A stretch of DNA of 64,000 nt from Cognatundibacterium luofuense (GCF_018139685.1 NZ_JAGSPN010000009.1:1-64000), one strand, 5' to 3'. Counted from the first letter of the stretch, positions 42,914 through 53,106 are shown. The notes: generated from the letters alone by a model not told the origin. Made by a program: numbers and translations.

Positions 42914-45099
42914 AAATTATGAAATCGACAAGTAAGGCAACTATGAAATCTCAGCAAGCTCGCTCAAACCAGCTGAAATTATCGGCCATCGCGGCAGCAG
43001 TGGCACTGGCCGCTGGTTGCATGGTCACGACATCGTCTTTTGCTCAGGCGCAAACGCCTGCACAGGCAGCGCCGAATACCGTTGATCTGAATTTTGTTAA
43101 CGCAGATATTGAGTCGGTAATTAAGGCAGTCGGGCACTTCACCGGCATGACGTTTATTATTGATCCCCGAGTAAAGGGACAAATTACGCTGCAATCGGAA
43201 AAACCTTTAACCAGAGATCAGGCGTTTAAATTACTGACATCGACTTTGCGACTGCAAACCTATTCAGTTGTTTATTCAGATGGATATTATAAAGTTGTGC
43301 CGGAAACCGATGCGAAACTTCAGTCTGGTCCTGCCAATACAACGGAAAAAGCTGAAGGAAATAAAGGCGACCAGATAGTCACTCAGGTTTTCAGAATGAA
43401 CTATGAGGCTGCAAACAATATTGTTACTGTCATCAGGCCTCTGATTTCTCCGAATAATTCTGTGGCTGCAAATCCTGGTAATAACACGCTGGTGATTACA
43501 GATTATGCGGATAATCTGAAACGTATCGCAAAAATTATTGCTGCACTGGATGTGCCACCGAGTTCAGATCTTGAAATTCTTCCGCTCCGCCATGCAATCG
43601 CCAGCGATATGGCAGCGATGGTAGCGAAGCTGATTGAAAACAACGGTAGCGCGGAAGCTGGTCGTACCGTTGTCATGGCAGATCCGCGTACGAATGCGAT
43701 TCTGGTGCGTGCGCCATCCGCTGCACGTGCAAATCTGGTGAAGTCGCTGGTAGAGAAGCTGGATCAGCCAACAAAAATGCCTGGCAATGTACATGTTGTA
43801 TATTTGAAAAATGCCGAGGCAGTAAAGTTGGCTGCAACACTGCGCTCGATTGTGACTGGAGACACCAGCGCTCAGCCCAATTTGAGTAGTGGATTGCAGA
43901 ATCTTGGATCATCACTTGGCGGCGGTAATACACAGTCCGGCACGGGTGCTGCACAAACAGGTTCGGGGCTGGCAAATTCCAATACCGGCGTAACTGGTGG
44001 CGGTTTACCGCAATCCTCAACATCCGCCCAGTCCTCATCATCCGGTGGTAGCGGTGCAGGTTTTATTCAGGCAGATGCAGCTACTAACACGCTGATCATT
44101 ACAGCAAGCGAGCCGGTTTACCGTAATCTGCGAGCAGTGATCGATCAACTGGATGCCCGTCGTGCACAAGTTTATGTGGAAGCACTGATTGTTGAAATTT
44201 CAGCAGACAAAGTGGATGAGCTGGGTGTTCAGTGGGCCGCACTGACAGGCGACGATTCAAGCAATATTCGCGTCGGTGGTGTGACCAGCTTTACTGACTC
44301 AGGAAACAATCTGTTAAGTCTTGCGACAAGCAAATCGCCGACACCGACAAGTGGCCTTACACTGGGTATATTTAAAAATATTAATGGCAAGCTCGGCCTG
44401 GGCGCAGTTGCACATGCGCTGCAAAGTAAAGGTAATGCCAATATTCTGTCGATGCCGAATCTTCTGACGCTGGATAATGAAGAAGCGAGAATTACAGTGG
44501 GTCAGAATGTGCCGTTTGTTACCGGTCAGTTCACTACCTCTGCATCAACAGGCTCGTCAGGTGTGAATCCGTTTCAGACGATCGAGCGCAAAGAGATCGG
44601 TTTGAAACTGACAGTAAAACCACAGATTTCCGAAGGCGGTACTGTGAAACTGGCGATTTATCAGGAAAATTCCAGTATCGATACGTCGGTATCAACCGGA
44701 ACCACTGGCCTGATTACGAAGTTACGGACGATTGCAACGAATGTCCTTATCGAGGATGGGGAAGTGCTGGCATTGGGTGGTTTGATTGAAGATAGCGCAA
44801 ATGAAGCAGCGGAAAAAGTCCCACTGCTTGGCGATTTGCCAGTAGTGGGGAATCTCTTCCGCTATCAGACAAATAAGCGTGGCAAGACGAATCTGATGGT
44901 GTTCCTGCGTCCTGTAGTTATTCGTACTGCAGAACAAGGCGCCGCACTTTCGCTTGACCGCTATGATTACATGCGCACGCAGATTTCGCCTTCACTGAGT
45001 CCAGAATTTGTTAACCAGGGATTGCGAATGGATAAGGGTAAGCTCATGCTTTCTCCCGTAGCTAAACCTGCCCAGAATTCTGTAAAGGAAAAACAGTAA
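42910..45099 (+). CDS. gspD: Type II secretion outer-membrane secretin GspD
   Basis: 729 residues: a signal peptide, then N0 (VDLNFVNADIESVIKAVG), repeated N1-N3 domains, and the C-terminal secretin pore (QVYVEALIVEISADKVDELG to VPLLGDLPVVGNLF). A Ser/Gly/Thr-rich loop interrupts N3 at about 320-375. It forms the outer-membrane channel. ATG 42952, with an AAGG site, is a good alternative start giving a more usual signal peptide. Upstream coupling to gspN is by ATGA. Confidence 0.95.
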   Translation: MKIMKSTSKATMKSQQARSNQLKLSAIAAAVALAAGCMVTTSSFAQAQTPAQAAPNTVDLNFVNADIESVIKAVGHFTGMTFIIDPRVKGQITLQSEKPLTRDQAFKLLTSTLRLQTYSVVYSDGYYKVVPETDAKLQSGPANTTEKAEGNKGDQIVTQVFRMNYEAANNIVTVIRPLISPNNSVAANPGNNTLVITDYADNLKRIAKIIAALDVPPSSDLEILPLRHAIASDMAAMVAKLIENNGSAEAGRTVVMADPRTNAILVRAPSAARANLVKSLVEKLDQPTKMPGNVHVVYLKNAEAVKLAATLRSIVTGDTSAQPNLSSGLQNLGSSLGGGNTQSGTGAAQTGSGLANSNTGVTGGGLPQSSTSAQSSSSGGSGAGFIQADAATNTLIITASEPVYRNLRAVIDQLDARRAQVYVEALIVEISADKVDELGVQWAALTGDDSSNIRVGGVTSFTDSGNNLLSLATSKSPTPTSGLTLGIFKNINGKLGLGAVAHALQSKGNANILSMPNLLTLDNEEARITVGQNVPFVTGQFTTSASTGSSGVNPFQTIERKEIGLKLTVKPQISEGGTVKLAIYQENSSIDTSVSTGTTGLITKLRTIATNVLIEDGEVLALGGLIEDSANEAAEKVPLLGDLPVVGNLFRYQTNKRGKTNLMVFLRPVVIRTAEQGAALSLDRYDYMRTQISPSLSPEFVNQGLRMDKGKLMLSPVAKPAQNSVKEKQ

Positions 45100-46529
45100 T
45101 GATGGAATATCGCTTGCTGCCGTTCGCCTTCGCTCGCGATCATGCCATTGTCGCCGGTCGGGATAGCAGTCAGCCAGAACTCCCGGTTATCCTTAGTATT
45201 GCGCGAACTACTTCGCCTGCTGCGATTTCTGAGGTTGGGAGAAGGTTTGGAAAAGTTCGTTATGAGCTGTTATCGGATGACGAGCTTGCTGCTCTGATGG
45301 CACGTACTTATGCCGGTTCAGGTGGTGATGCCGCTGATGTTGTCGGCGAGGTTGAGTCTGATCTGGACCTTGCAAAGTTGATGTCGGATATGCCAGCAGT
45401 GGAAGACTTGCTGGAATCGTCTGACGACGCTCCGATTATTCGCATGATTAATGCACTCCTGACGCAGGCATTGCGGGACGGCGCATCTGATATTCATATC
45501 GAACCATTTGAACAGATTTCGGTAGTACGTTTTCGCGTCGACGGCACATTAAGAGATGTGGTTCGTCCAAGGAAGGCAATTCACGCGTCACTGATTTCCC
45601 GTATCAAAATTATGGCGCAGCTTGATATCGCAGAGAAACGTTTACCTCAGGATGGACGCATTACTCTACGTATAGGCGGTAAGCCTGTGGATGTGCGTGT
45701 TTCTACCTTGCCGACCGGACATGGTGAGCGTGCTGTGCTGCGCTTGCTTGACAAAGAAGCAGGTCGACTTGATTTATCTCATCTGGGAATGAGTGCAGAT
45801 GTACTGGGACAATTCGATAAACTGATCGCCCAGCCACATGGCATTGTATTGGTCACTGGACCAACAGGGTCTGGTAAGACAACGACCCTGTATGCAGCGC
45901 TGTCCAGAGTGAACGCAGGAACCACTAACATTCTTACGGTTGAAGATCCGATTGAGTACGAACTTGCAGGCGTGGGGCAGACTCAGGTTAATGCGAAAAT
46001 CGATATGACGTTCGCGAAAGCGCTCCGTGCCATTCTTCGTCAGGATCCGGATGTCATCATGATTGGTGAAATCCGTGATTTGGAGACGGCGCAGATTGCA
46101 GTACAGGCCTCCCTTACAGGGCATTTGGTTCTGGCTACCTTGCACACAAACGATTCGGCATCAGCGGTGACCCGGCTGATGGATATGGGTATTGAACCAT
46201 TTCTGCTATCGTCCTCTTTACTCGGTGTTGTTGCTCAGCGATTGGTCAGAAAACTTTGCGGTCACTGCAAATATGAAGAAGGTGGTCGCTGGCATGCCAA
46301 TGGTTGTGAGCATTGCGGACATACAGGATATTCTGGTCGTGTCGGTGTCTACGAGTTGTTGCAAACGACAGATGAAATTCGCTCGCAAATTCATCATCAG
46401 GCGTCGGAGGCTGATATCCGGCAGGCAGCTCAGCGTGATGGGATGAAAACCATGCGTGAGGATGGTGATCGCTGGCTCGCCGCTGGTGTGACTACGCTGG
46501 AAGAATTGTTGCGTGTGACAAAGGACTAA
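45099..46529 (+). CDS. gspE: Type II secretion ATPase GspE
   Basis: 476 residues of the secretion ATPase. It has an N-terminal GspL-binding domain, then ASDIHIEPFE, Walker A GPTGSGKTTT (near 260), the Asp box and Walker B (DPDVIMIGEIRD), the His box TGHLVLATLHTND, and a four-cysteine zinc motif CGHC...CEHC typical of T2SS E proteins. It powers pseudopilus assembly at the inner membrane. Confidence 0.96.
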   Translation: MMEYRLLPFAFARDHAIVAGRDSSQPELPVILSIARTTSPAAISEVGRRFGKVRYELLSDDELAALMARTYAGSGGDAADVVGEVESDLDLAKLMSDMPAVEDLLESSDDAPIIRMINALLTQALRDGASDIHIEPFEQISVVRFRVDGTLRDVVRPRKAIHASLISRIKIMAQLDIAEKRLPQDGRITLRIGGKPVDVRVSTLPTGHGERAVLRLLDKEAGRLDLSHLGMSADVLGQFDKLIAQPHGIVLVTGPTGSGKTTTLYAALSRVNAGTTNILTVEDPIEYELAGVGQTQVNAKIDMTFAKALRAILRQDPDVIMIGEIRDLETAQIAVQASLTGHLVLATLHTNDSASAVTRLMDMGIEPFLLSSSLLGVVAQRLVRKLCGHCKYEEGGRWHANGCEHCGHTGYSGRVGVYELLQTTDEIRSQIHHQASEADIRQAAQRDGMKTMREDGDRWLAAGVTTLEELLRVTKD

Positions 46530-46532
46530 ACC

Positions 46533-47750
46533 GTGCCAGCGTTCCGATATGAAGCAGTAGATTCGCAGGGGCAGGTCTCTAAAGGCGTGTTGAATGCCGA
46601 CAGCTCCCGTGCTGCACGAAGTGATTTACGTTCTCAGGGGCTGGTGCCCGTTGCTGTAGAGCAAATTCAGCAAAATGGCAGATCGGGAAAGTCTGGAATC
46701 AGCGTCTTCTCCGAGAAATTGTCGACAGTTGAACTAGCCATGTTTACCCGCCAGTTGGCGAGTCTGTTGGAGTCAGGCCTTCCGCTGGAGCAATCGTTGA
46801 CGGCCTTGGTTGAACAGGCTGAGCGCTCATTTATTCGTGATTTAATTGCATCAGTTCGTTCAGAAGTGATGGCGGGCTCACCGTTATCTGATGCGCTTAA
46901 ACAGCACCCGCAAGATTTTCCTGATATTTACCGGGCTCTTGTTGCGTCCGGAGAGCATATTGGGCAGCTTGCTAACGTTTTGTCGCGCTTGGCAGACTAT
47001 ATTGAGCGGCGAAATGCGCTTGCACAGAAGGTAAAACTGGCGTTTACATACCCCGCAATTGTTACCGTGGTAGCGTTTGCTATTGTTATTTTTCTTCTGA
47101 CCTATGTTGTTCCACAAATCGTGTCTGTTTTTGCAAATACGAAGCAAAAGTTGCCAGCACTCACGGTTGCTATGTTGGCAATTTCAGATTTTGTTCGAAG
47201 TAGTGGTTGGATTGTAGCAATTGTGTTGGCACTTGCTGGTTTCGGCTGGAAAATGGCCTTACGTGATCCCGCAGTAAAATTGCGCTGGCATAAATGGTTA
47301 CTGAATGCGCCGGTTTACGGGCGTTTTGAACGTAGCCTTAATACGGCAAGATTTGCTTCCACACTCGCGATTACCACGGGTTCGGGAGTTCCTATCTTAA
47401 AGGCACTTCAAACAAGCAGCGAGACGGTATCCAATGTTGCAATGAAGGCGCAGGTGGAGGAGGCGACAAATAGTGTAAGAGAGGGTGTCAGTCTTGCTCG
47501 CGCGTTGTCTTCGTCTAAACATTTTCCACCGGTGTTAATTCACATGATACGCGCTGGTGAAGTAACAGGTGAGTTGCCTACGATGCTTCAGCGTGCTTCA
47601 AATACCCAGGAGCAGGATCTGGAGCGCAGGGCGCTGGCGATGGCAGGTATGCTCGAACCATTGTTGATTCTTGTGATGGGCGTAGTAGTGCTGGTTATTG
47701 TTTTGGCAGTTCTTATGCCAATTATTGAAATTAATTCCCTCGTACGCTGA
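46533..47750 (+). CDS. gspF: Type II secretion platform protein GspF
   Basis: 405 residues with the two GspF repeats (first from FTRQLASLLESGLPLEQSL, second from FASTLAITTGSGVPILKAL) and three membrane helices at about 169-189, 220-238 and 375-398. It is the inner-membrane platform that works with GspE. It begins at GTG four bases after gspE. Confidence 0.95.
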   Translation: MPAFRYEAVDSQGQVSKGVLNADSSRAARSDLRSQGLVPVAVEQIQQNGRSGKSGISVFSEKLSTVELAMFTRQLASLLESGLPLEQSLTALVEQAERSFIRDLIASVRSEVMAGSPLSDALKQHPQDFPDIYRALVASGEHIGQLANVLSRLADYIERRNALAQKVKLAFTYPAIVTVVAFAIVIFLLTYVVPQIVSVFANTKQKLPALTVAMLAISDFVRSSGWIVAIVLALAGFGWKMALRDPAVKLRWHKWLLNAPVYGRFERSLNTARFASTLAITTGSGVPILKALQTSSETVSNVAMKAQVEEATNSVREGVSLARALSSSKHFPPVLIHMIRAGEVTGELPTMLQRASNTQEQDLERRALAMAGMLEPLLILVMGVVVLVIVLAVLMPIIEINSLVR

Positions 47751-47761
47751 TAGGAATAGTG

Positions 47762-48349
47762 ATGAAGCGTCTTCCGGTTTTGTTAAGTTTTTGTTGTTTT
47801 TTATTGCTTTGTGCAAGTGTCGCATTTTGGGCGATGCGAATGTTTAAAGGGCAGCCACGTGGAGTTTCTTCTTCAGTTGCGTCCCAAAGTTTTGAACCTG
47901 CTGCGGGAATGTGGGGAGGTGTTTTTGGAGAAAGTCAGTCATCACAGGCCGCTCCGTCAAATTATCAGTTAAAAGGGGTAATACTTTCGCGGGCAGGTCT
48001 TCCTAGTGTGGCCCTGGTCGTAGCCGATGGCAAGCCCGCGAAGCCTGTCAGGGTGGGTGAGGAAGTTGTGCCCGGGGTGCAAGTGCGGGAAATTTCAGCG
48101 AGATCGGTTCAGCTTGCTGAGGGTGGAATTTTGCGAAGAATCGAAATGCCTCAAAGTAACGTCGGTGCGGTCGCGGGCTTCGCTGCACCTGTGGCTGAAA
48201 ATGCAGGTGTGAATAGTTCAAATTATCCGATCCGGAATGTTTCTGGTGGTGTTCCGATGCAGCCGCCTCCACCTCCGCCACAGAATATACCGATGGTCGT
48301 ACCGGGTGTTCCAGTTGCTTCAATGCCAGCAGTGATGGGAGCAAATTAA
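47762..48349 (+). CDS. gspC: Short GspC-like type II secretion protein without PDZ domain
   Basis: 195 residues: one membrane helix (LLSFCCFLLLCASVAFWAM), then the homology-region domain of GspC (YQLKGVILSRAGLPSVALVV, RVGEEVVPGVQVREISARSV, GGILRRIEM) and a Pro-rich tail with a run of six Pro. GspC normally links the inner-membrane platform to the secretin N0 domain. Here the C-terminal PDZ or coiled-coil domain is missing and the gene is last in the operon. An AGGA site precedes ATG 47762; a GTG just upstream is in frame. Confidence 0.82.
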   Translation: MKRLPVLLSFCCFLLLCASVAFWAMRMFKGQPRGVSSSVASQSFEPAAGMWGGVFGESQSSQAAPSNYQLKGVILSRAGLPSVALVVADGKPAKPVRVGEEVVPGVQVREISARSVQLAEGGILRRIEMPQSNVGAVAGFAAPVAENAGVNSSNYPIRNVSGGVPMQPPPPPPQNIPMVVPGVPVASMPAVMGAN

Positions 48350-49138
48350 TTGACAGGATTCGATATTCAATCTGAATTTCGGGATGCACTGGAAAGAGTG
48401 CATCCCGAATGGCTTGCGCCCGTTAAGTGTGGTTTATATGCGATCGAGCGATCTTTTCCCGGGTATTTACAGAGTCTTGCCAAATCTGACTTTTTACCGA
48501 CTGAAAACAGGATTTTTGCCGCTTTTTCGCGCGCGCCTTCAGAAATTCGTTATGTACTGGTTGGTGAAGGTCCATATCCGCGACCGGAAAGTGCGACCGG
48601 GTACGCGTTTATGGATGGGGCAGTTCAGGCAATCTGGTTAGATGATGAGTCAGGATTTTCTAAGCGTGCTAATAAAGCAACGTCACTGAGAAATTTCCTT
48701 AAAATGCTTTGTGTTACAGAGGGTTTTCTGATGGCTGACCAGACCTCTGGTGGAGCGATGGCGGAGATACTGCCGAAAGCAAGGCTGGCAGGAGCCAATC
48801 TGATCAGGACTTTGCCTGAGCTGCAGTGCAATTTGGTTGAAAATGGATTCTTACTGTTAAATGCTTCTTTGGTATTCAGAAAAGATGTTGCGCCGGTAAA
48901 AGACGGTAAATCCTGGATGCCATTTTTGCGCGAAATTCTTTTGTATCTTCAGAATGCTTCGTCAACACCTCCAGCGCTGGTACTATGGGGGAAAGTCGCT
49001 TCTGAGATAAATAAAATTCCTGAGGCTGCTTCTATGTCTCAGCTGATATCGGAGCATCCTTATAATCTGAGTTTTATTCAAAACGACCTGATGCAGGATT
49101 TCTTTAAGCAGTTTGGGTTGTTGCGACAACGTATTTGA
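48350..49138 (+). CDS. Divergent uracil-DNA glycosylase-family protein
   Basis: 262 residues beginning at TTG immediately after the gspC stop; no ATG lies near. The general UDG layout is visible: motif A region YVLVGEGPYPRPESATGYAF (residues 68-87), LLLNASLVFRKD, VLWGKVASEI and a HPYN motif (236-239). In active UNG motif A is GQDPYH and the last motif HPSP; here the catalytic Asp position is Gly and HPSP is altered. Loss or change of activity is likely. It overlaps no gene but is placed as if it were the last gene of the T2SS operon. Confidence 0.65.
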   Translation: MTGFDIQSEFRDALERVHPEWLAPVKCGLYAIERSFPGYLQSLAKSDFLPTENRIFAAFSRAPSEIRYVLVGEGPYPRPESATGYAFMDGAVQAIWLDDESGFSKRANKATSLRNFLKMLCVTEGFLMADQTSGGAMAEILPKARLAGANLIRTLPELQCNLVENGFLLLNASLVFRKDVAPVKDGKSWMPFLREILLYLQNASSTPPALVLWGKVASEINKIPEAASMSQLISEHPYNLSFIQNDLMQDFFKQFGLLRQRI

Positions 49139-49162
49139 CTAAAAACATTAAATATTTTGTCC

Positions 49163-49192
49163 TTGAGGCAGTTGTGGGAATGACGTTGTAAA
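49163..49192 (+). promoter_or_regulatory. Possible promoter of the HD-GYP gene
   Basis: TTGAGG (49163-49168) and TGTAAA (49187-49192) with an 18-bp spacer, about 54 bp before the start codon. Confidence 0.35.
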
Positions 49193-49245
49193 ATGATTCT
49201 TTTGTGAAATATCTGGCCGTCGGTCAGTATCATCGTGATTGAAGT

Positions 49246-50475
49246 ATGTTGAAAAAGATCGAGGTTGCCAAGTTGCGTGTCGGGATGCATGTTCATGAGC
49301 TTTGCGGTTCATGGATTAGCACACCCTTTTGGAAAAAATCTTTTTTAATTTCCGATCTTGATGAAGTAAGGCAAATCCTGAAGTCTGGCATCAGAGAAGC
49401 CTGGATTGACACGGAAAAAGGGCGAGACATAGAAGAGCCAAAGCAACCTGAAGCAGTATCAGATACTGTGCCGGTTGTTCAGGTTGCAGCAGTGCCACTG
49501 CCAAAAATCATTGTGCCTGCAAGTATGGAAGAGGAGCTTGGCAGGGCTTCCCGAATTGTCGATAAGTCGAAGGAAGCTGTATATTCCATGTTCTCTGAGG
49601 CGCGCATGGGAAAGGCGGTTAATGTTGATAATGCAAAGGAGTTGGTTGAAGAGATTTCCAGCTCGGTTATGCGTAATCCCGGAGCGCTGATTGGCCTTGC
49701 GAGACTGAAAACGAAGGATGATTACACTTATATGCATTCGGTCGCTGTTTGCGCTTTAATGGTTGCGTTGGCGAAACAGCTTGGATTGGATGAGCATCAG
49801 ACGCGTGAAGCCGGAGTTGCTGGATTGTTGCATGACATCGGCAAGATGATGGTGCCGGGTGATATTTTAAATAAGCCTGGCAAACTGACAGACGAAGAGT
49901 TTATTTCAGTAAAAGAACATCCTGCGGCCGGATATAAAATGCTGCGTGATTCTGAAGGTGTAAGCGATATCTCTTTGGATGTTTGTTTGCATCACCATGA
50001 GAAAATTGACGGAACAGGGTATCCGGAAGGTTTAAAAGGGGATGAAATCAGTCTTTTTGCAAGAATGGGTGCTGTTTGTGATGTGTACGATGCGATTACG
50101 TCCAATCGTCCTTACAAGCAGGGTTGGTGCCCTGCTGAGTCTTTACGCAAAATGGCTGAGTGGAGCAAAGGGCATTTTGATGAAAAAATATTTCAGGCCT
50201 TTGTCAAAAGTATCGGTATATACCCGGTCGGCACGCTGGTTAGGCTGGAGTCTGGTCGATTAGGTGTTGTCGTTGAACAGTTGGCGGGTAAATCATTGTT
50301 GACGCCAAAAGTAAGAGTTTTTTACTCAATTAAATCGATGAGTTACCTCCAGCCGGAATTAATTGATCTTTCAGGGCCGGGTGTACAGGATAAAATTGCA
50401 AATCGTGAGGATGCTGCTAAGTGGGGACTGAAAGATATAAATCGCTACTGGCTGGGTGATCATCAACCGACGTAA
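49246..50475 (+). CDS. HD-GYP domain cyclic-di-GMP phosphodiesterase
   Basis: 409 residues: an N-terminal DUF3391 domain (to about 130), then an HD-GYP domain with YMHSVAVCALMVALAKQL, GLLHDIGKMMVPG, EHPAAGYKMLRD and HHHEKIDGTGYPEGLKGDEI. The GYP motif is intact, so it probably hydrolyses cyclic di-GMP to GMP. It is cytoplasmic, with no membrane segments. Targets could be motility, biofilm or secretion; the local context does not decide. The ATG at 49246 has no strong ribosome site. Confidence 0.93.
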   Translation: MLKKIEVAKLRVGMHVHELCGSWISTPFWKKSFLISDLDEVRQILKSGIREAWIDTEKGRDIEEPKQPEAVSDTVPVVQVAAVPLPKIIVPASMEEELGRASRIVDKSKEAVYSMFSEARMGKAVNVDNAKELVEEISSSVMRNPGALIGLARLKTKDDYTYMHSVAVCALMVALAKQLGLDEHQTREAGVAGLLHDIGKMMVPGDILNKPGKLTDEEFISVKEHPAAGYKMLRDSEGVSDISLDVCLHHHEKIDGTGYPEGLKGDEISLFARMGAVCDVYDAITSNRPYKQGWCPAESLRKMAEWSKGHFDEKIFQAFVKSIGIYPVGTLVRLESGRLGVVVEQLAGKSLLTPKVRVFYSIKSMSYLQPELIDLSGPGVQDKIANREDAAKWGLKDINRYWLGDHQPT

Positions 50476-50527
50476 ATTTAGATCAATCGGTAGAATATAA
50501 ACCTTCTCGTCATGTAAAATTAGAATC

Positions 50528-51265
50528 ATGAATATTTTGATCAGTAATGACGATGGGTATCTTGCACCGGGCTTGCATGCGCTGTTCGAGGCCCTGTCGG
50601 ATTTTGCGAATATAACTGTCGTTGCACCGGATTCAAACCGTTCTGGTGCTTCGAATGCACTGACGTTGGATAGGCCACTTTTTGTTGAGCAGGCTTCTAG
50701 CGGTTTTTACTATGTTAATGGTACTCCTGCTGACTGCGTTCATATTGCCTTGACAAGTCTAATGACTGTTAAACCGGATTTGGTCGTTTCGGGAATTAAT
50801 CAGGGGCAAAATCTGGCGGATGACACACTTTATTCAGGCACCGTTGCAGCTGCGACTGAAGGGTATTTGTTCGGGGTGCCGGCGATTGCTTTTTCTCAGG
50901 TTGATAAAGGCTGGAGTCATCTTGATGCTTCAGCGCAGGTTGCCGCCAACTTGGTAAAGCGCGGATTTGCTGAGCTAGGTCAGCGTTATCTGTTAAATGT
51001 AAATATACCGAACCTGCCCCTTAATCAGATTGCGGGGATACGCAAAACTAGGTTGGGAAAGCGCCATGTTTCCGAGCCTGTTATTCAGATGACTGATCCA
51101 AAAGGTAAATCTATGTACTGGATTGGCCCGCCTGGTGGGGCTGATGATGGTGGAATGGGTACAGATTTTGAAGCAGTATCAGGTCGATACGTCTCAGTAA
51201 CGCCATTGCAAATTGACCTAACTCATTTTGGGCAGCTAAAGGATCTGGAGCTGGAAAGCTTATGA
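50528..51265 (+). CDS. surE: 5'/3'-nucleotidase SurE
   Basis: 245 residues; a metal-dependent nucleoside monophosphatase linked to stationary-phase survival. The metal site is [12 protein letters not shown] (two Asp), and [19 protein letters not shown] and [22 protein letters not shown] are intact. It starts the surE-pcm-nlpD-rpoS unit and overlaps pcm by four bases (ATGA). Confidence 0.96.
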   Translation: MNILISNDDGYLAPGLHALFEALSDFANITVVAPDSNRSGASNALTLDRPLFVEQASSGFYYVNGTPADCVHIALTSLMTVKPDLVVSGINQGQNLADDTLYSGTVAAATEGYLFGVPAIAFSQVDKGWSHLDASAQVAANLVKRGFAELGQRYLLNVNIPNLPLNQIAGIRKTRLGKRHVSEPVIQMTDPKGKSMYWIGPPGGADDGGMGTDFEAVSGRYVSVTPLQIDLTHFGQLKDLELESL

Positions 51266-52080
51266 CGTCTCCGGAAAAACGCTTTCCGTTAACGCTTTCT
51301 TCAGTTGTTCAGTCAGCGGGAAAATCTTCAAATACAGCAAACACTTTATATTCCGGGCAAACTGCGATGCAAAATTCTCGTCAGATCCGGGATTTGCATC
51401 AAAAAAGCATGGAACCTGTTCCACTTGCAATGCTGTTGGATCGAGAGCCTGTACCAGAGGGTCTGCGTAAAGCGATGGTTCAAAGAGTGGCCCAGCTAGG
51501 TGTAAAAGATAAAGTTGTTCTAGATGCAATGCTATCAATCCCTCGTCATGCTTTCCTTGAACCAGGAATGGTGGGGCAAGCTTACGTGGATGCCTCACTT
51601 CCGATCGGCCATCATCAAACGATTTCTCAGCCTTATATTGTTGCTAGAATGATCGAATTGATGAGGGGCGGAAGAGATCTTGATCGGGTACTTGAGGTCG
51701 GGACGGGTTGTGGTTATCAGGCAGCAGTGTTGTCGCTTGCTGCAAAAGAGGTTTTTTCAATTGAGCGAATTCGCGCTTTGCACGAGCTTGCTAAAATTAA
51801 TCTCAGACCTTTGAGAATTGCAAACATCAGATTGCATTACGGTGACGGTTGCAAGGGATTGAAACTGGTTGCTCCATTCGATGGCATTATTTTGGCTGCT
51901 GCGGGGATTGAAATTCCTAATGAATTGTTGCAACAATTGAAAGTTGGTGGGCGTTTAATTGCGCCTGTCGGCGGAAAGAAGCAAATTTTGCAACTCGTTG
52001 AGAGAATATCTGAGGCGGAATGGCACTCATCAGAAATTGAACAATGTCATTTTGTGCCTCTGAGATCAGGTGTTACCTGA
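51262..52080 (+). CDS. pcm: Protein-L-isoaspartate O-methyltransferase
   Basis: 272 residues. The methyltransferase core (about 65-272) has [26 protein letters not shown], the SAM motif [15 protein letters not shown] and GRLIAPVG. It repairs isoaspartyl residues by methylation. There is a Ser/Thr-rich N-terminal extension of about 60 residues beyond E. coli Pcm, which may be unstructured; a downstream ATG at 51370 is an alternative. It is coupled to surE. Confidence 0.94.
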   Translation: MTSPEKRFPLTLSSVVQSAGKSSNTANTLYSGQTAMQNSRQIRDLHQKSMEPVPLAMLLDREPVPEGLRKAMVQRVAQLGVKDKVVLDAMLSIPRHAFLEPGMVGQAYVDASLPIGHHQTISQPYIVARMIELMRGGRDLDRVLEVGTGCGYQAAVLSLAAKEVFSIERIRALHELAKINLRPLRIANIRLHYGDGCKGLKLVAPFDGIILAAAGIEIPNELLQQLKVGGRLIAPVGGKKQILQLVERISEAEWHSSEIEQCHFVPLRSGVT

Positions 52081-52110
52081 AATTGTTGATTATTTTACAT
52101 AAAGTTCAGG

Positions 52111-53106
52111 ATGCTGAAATTTAATTCGTTTCCTCCCGTATTGACGGCTATGACCGTCTTTTTTTTGTCTGCATGTTCTACGGGTATGCATCAAGCTCCG
52201 GTTGAAGACAGGCGAAGCGCCGTTGTGCCACAAGAGGTTGCCGCTATTCCTGTTGTGCCGAATGCTAAGATTATTCCGCCTAAGCCTGTTGAGTCGGTCC
52301 GTGGTACTTATGTTGTGAAACGTGGAGATACTTTATATAAAATTGCACTCGATCACGGTCGTAACTATACGGACCTTGTTTTGTGGAACGGATTAAAGAA
52401 CCCAAACGATATTAAAGTAGATCAGATTTTAAAGATTGCACCTCCTGAGACAGTTGCATCACTAAATGCAGCTCAGACGACGCCCGTTGCGAGTCCTGTT
52501 CTGTCCGAGGCAAAACCTTTGCAGGCAACGACAAATACTGTTGTTACTATGGGGGGAGCTTCCAATAAATCTATTCCTAGAGGTGATAAACGAGCTTATT
52601 CTGAAAGTGTGTATGCGGAGCTTCAGAAGTCGGATCCGGGGCAACTTGCAACGTCCGGAATCGCACAACCCATAACCACTGCTGCGCTCTCTAAATTGCC
52701 TGAAAAATCAATTGAAAATGCCTCGGTTAACGACACTGATAATATCGACTGGATGTGGCCTGTTGATTCCAAGCCCTCCGCTTTATTTGATGAGGGAAAA
52801 AATAAAGGACTGGATTTCTCGGGGAAGCTTGGGCAGGATATTCATGCGGCTGGCTCTGGCAGGGTAATGTATGTTGGTAGTGGTATTCGTGGGTATGGAA
52901 ATTTGGTTATTCTGCGGCACAGTAATAATCTGCTTTCCGCGTATGCGCACAATAAGACAATAGTTGTGAAAGAAGGTCAAAACGTCACCAAAGGGCAAAA
53001 GATTGCTGAAATGGGTAACTCCGATAGTGATACTATAAAATTACATTTTGAAATTCGGCTGAACGGAAAATCGATCGATCCTGCGAGATATTTGCCGCCA
53101 CGTTGA
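52111..53106 (+). CDS. nlpD: NlpD-like lipoprotein with LysM and LytM domains
   Basis: 331 residues. A lipoprotein signal ends at LSAC; a LysM domain follows (YVVKRGDTLYKIALDHGRNY, to about 112), then a low-complexity linker and a C-terminal LytM/M23 domain. One zinc ligand position is changed (NKGLDF where active peptidases have HxGxD) and the last motif is LHFEIR, as in NlpD, which activates the amidase AmiC without being an enzyme. It is in the outer-membrane/periplasm during cell separation. It is followed by rpoS, as in E. coli. Confidence 0.93.
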   Translation: MLKFNSFPPVLTAMTVFFLSACSTGMHQAPVEDRRSAVVPQEVAAIPVVPNAKIIPPKPVESVRGTYVVKRGDTLYKIALDHGRNYTDLVLWNGLKNPNDIKVDQILKIAPPETVASLNAAQTTPVASPVLSEAKPLQATTNTVVTMGGASNKSIPRGDKRAYSESVYAELQKSDPGQLATSGIAQPITTAALSKLPEKSIENASVNDTDNIDWMWPVDSKPSALFDEGKNKGLDFSGKLGQDIHAAGSGRVMYVGSGIRGYGNLVILRHSNNLLSAYAHNKTIVVKEGQNVTKGQKIAEMGNSDSDTIKLHFEIRLNGKSIDPARYLPPR

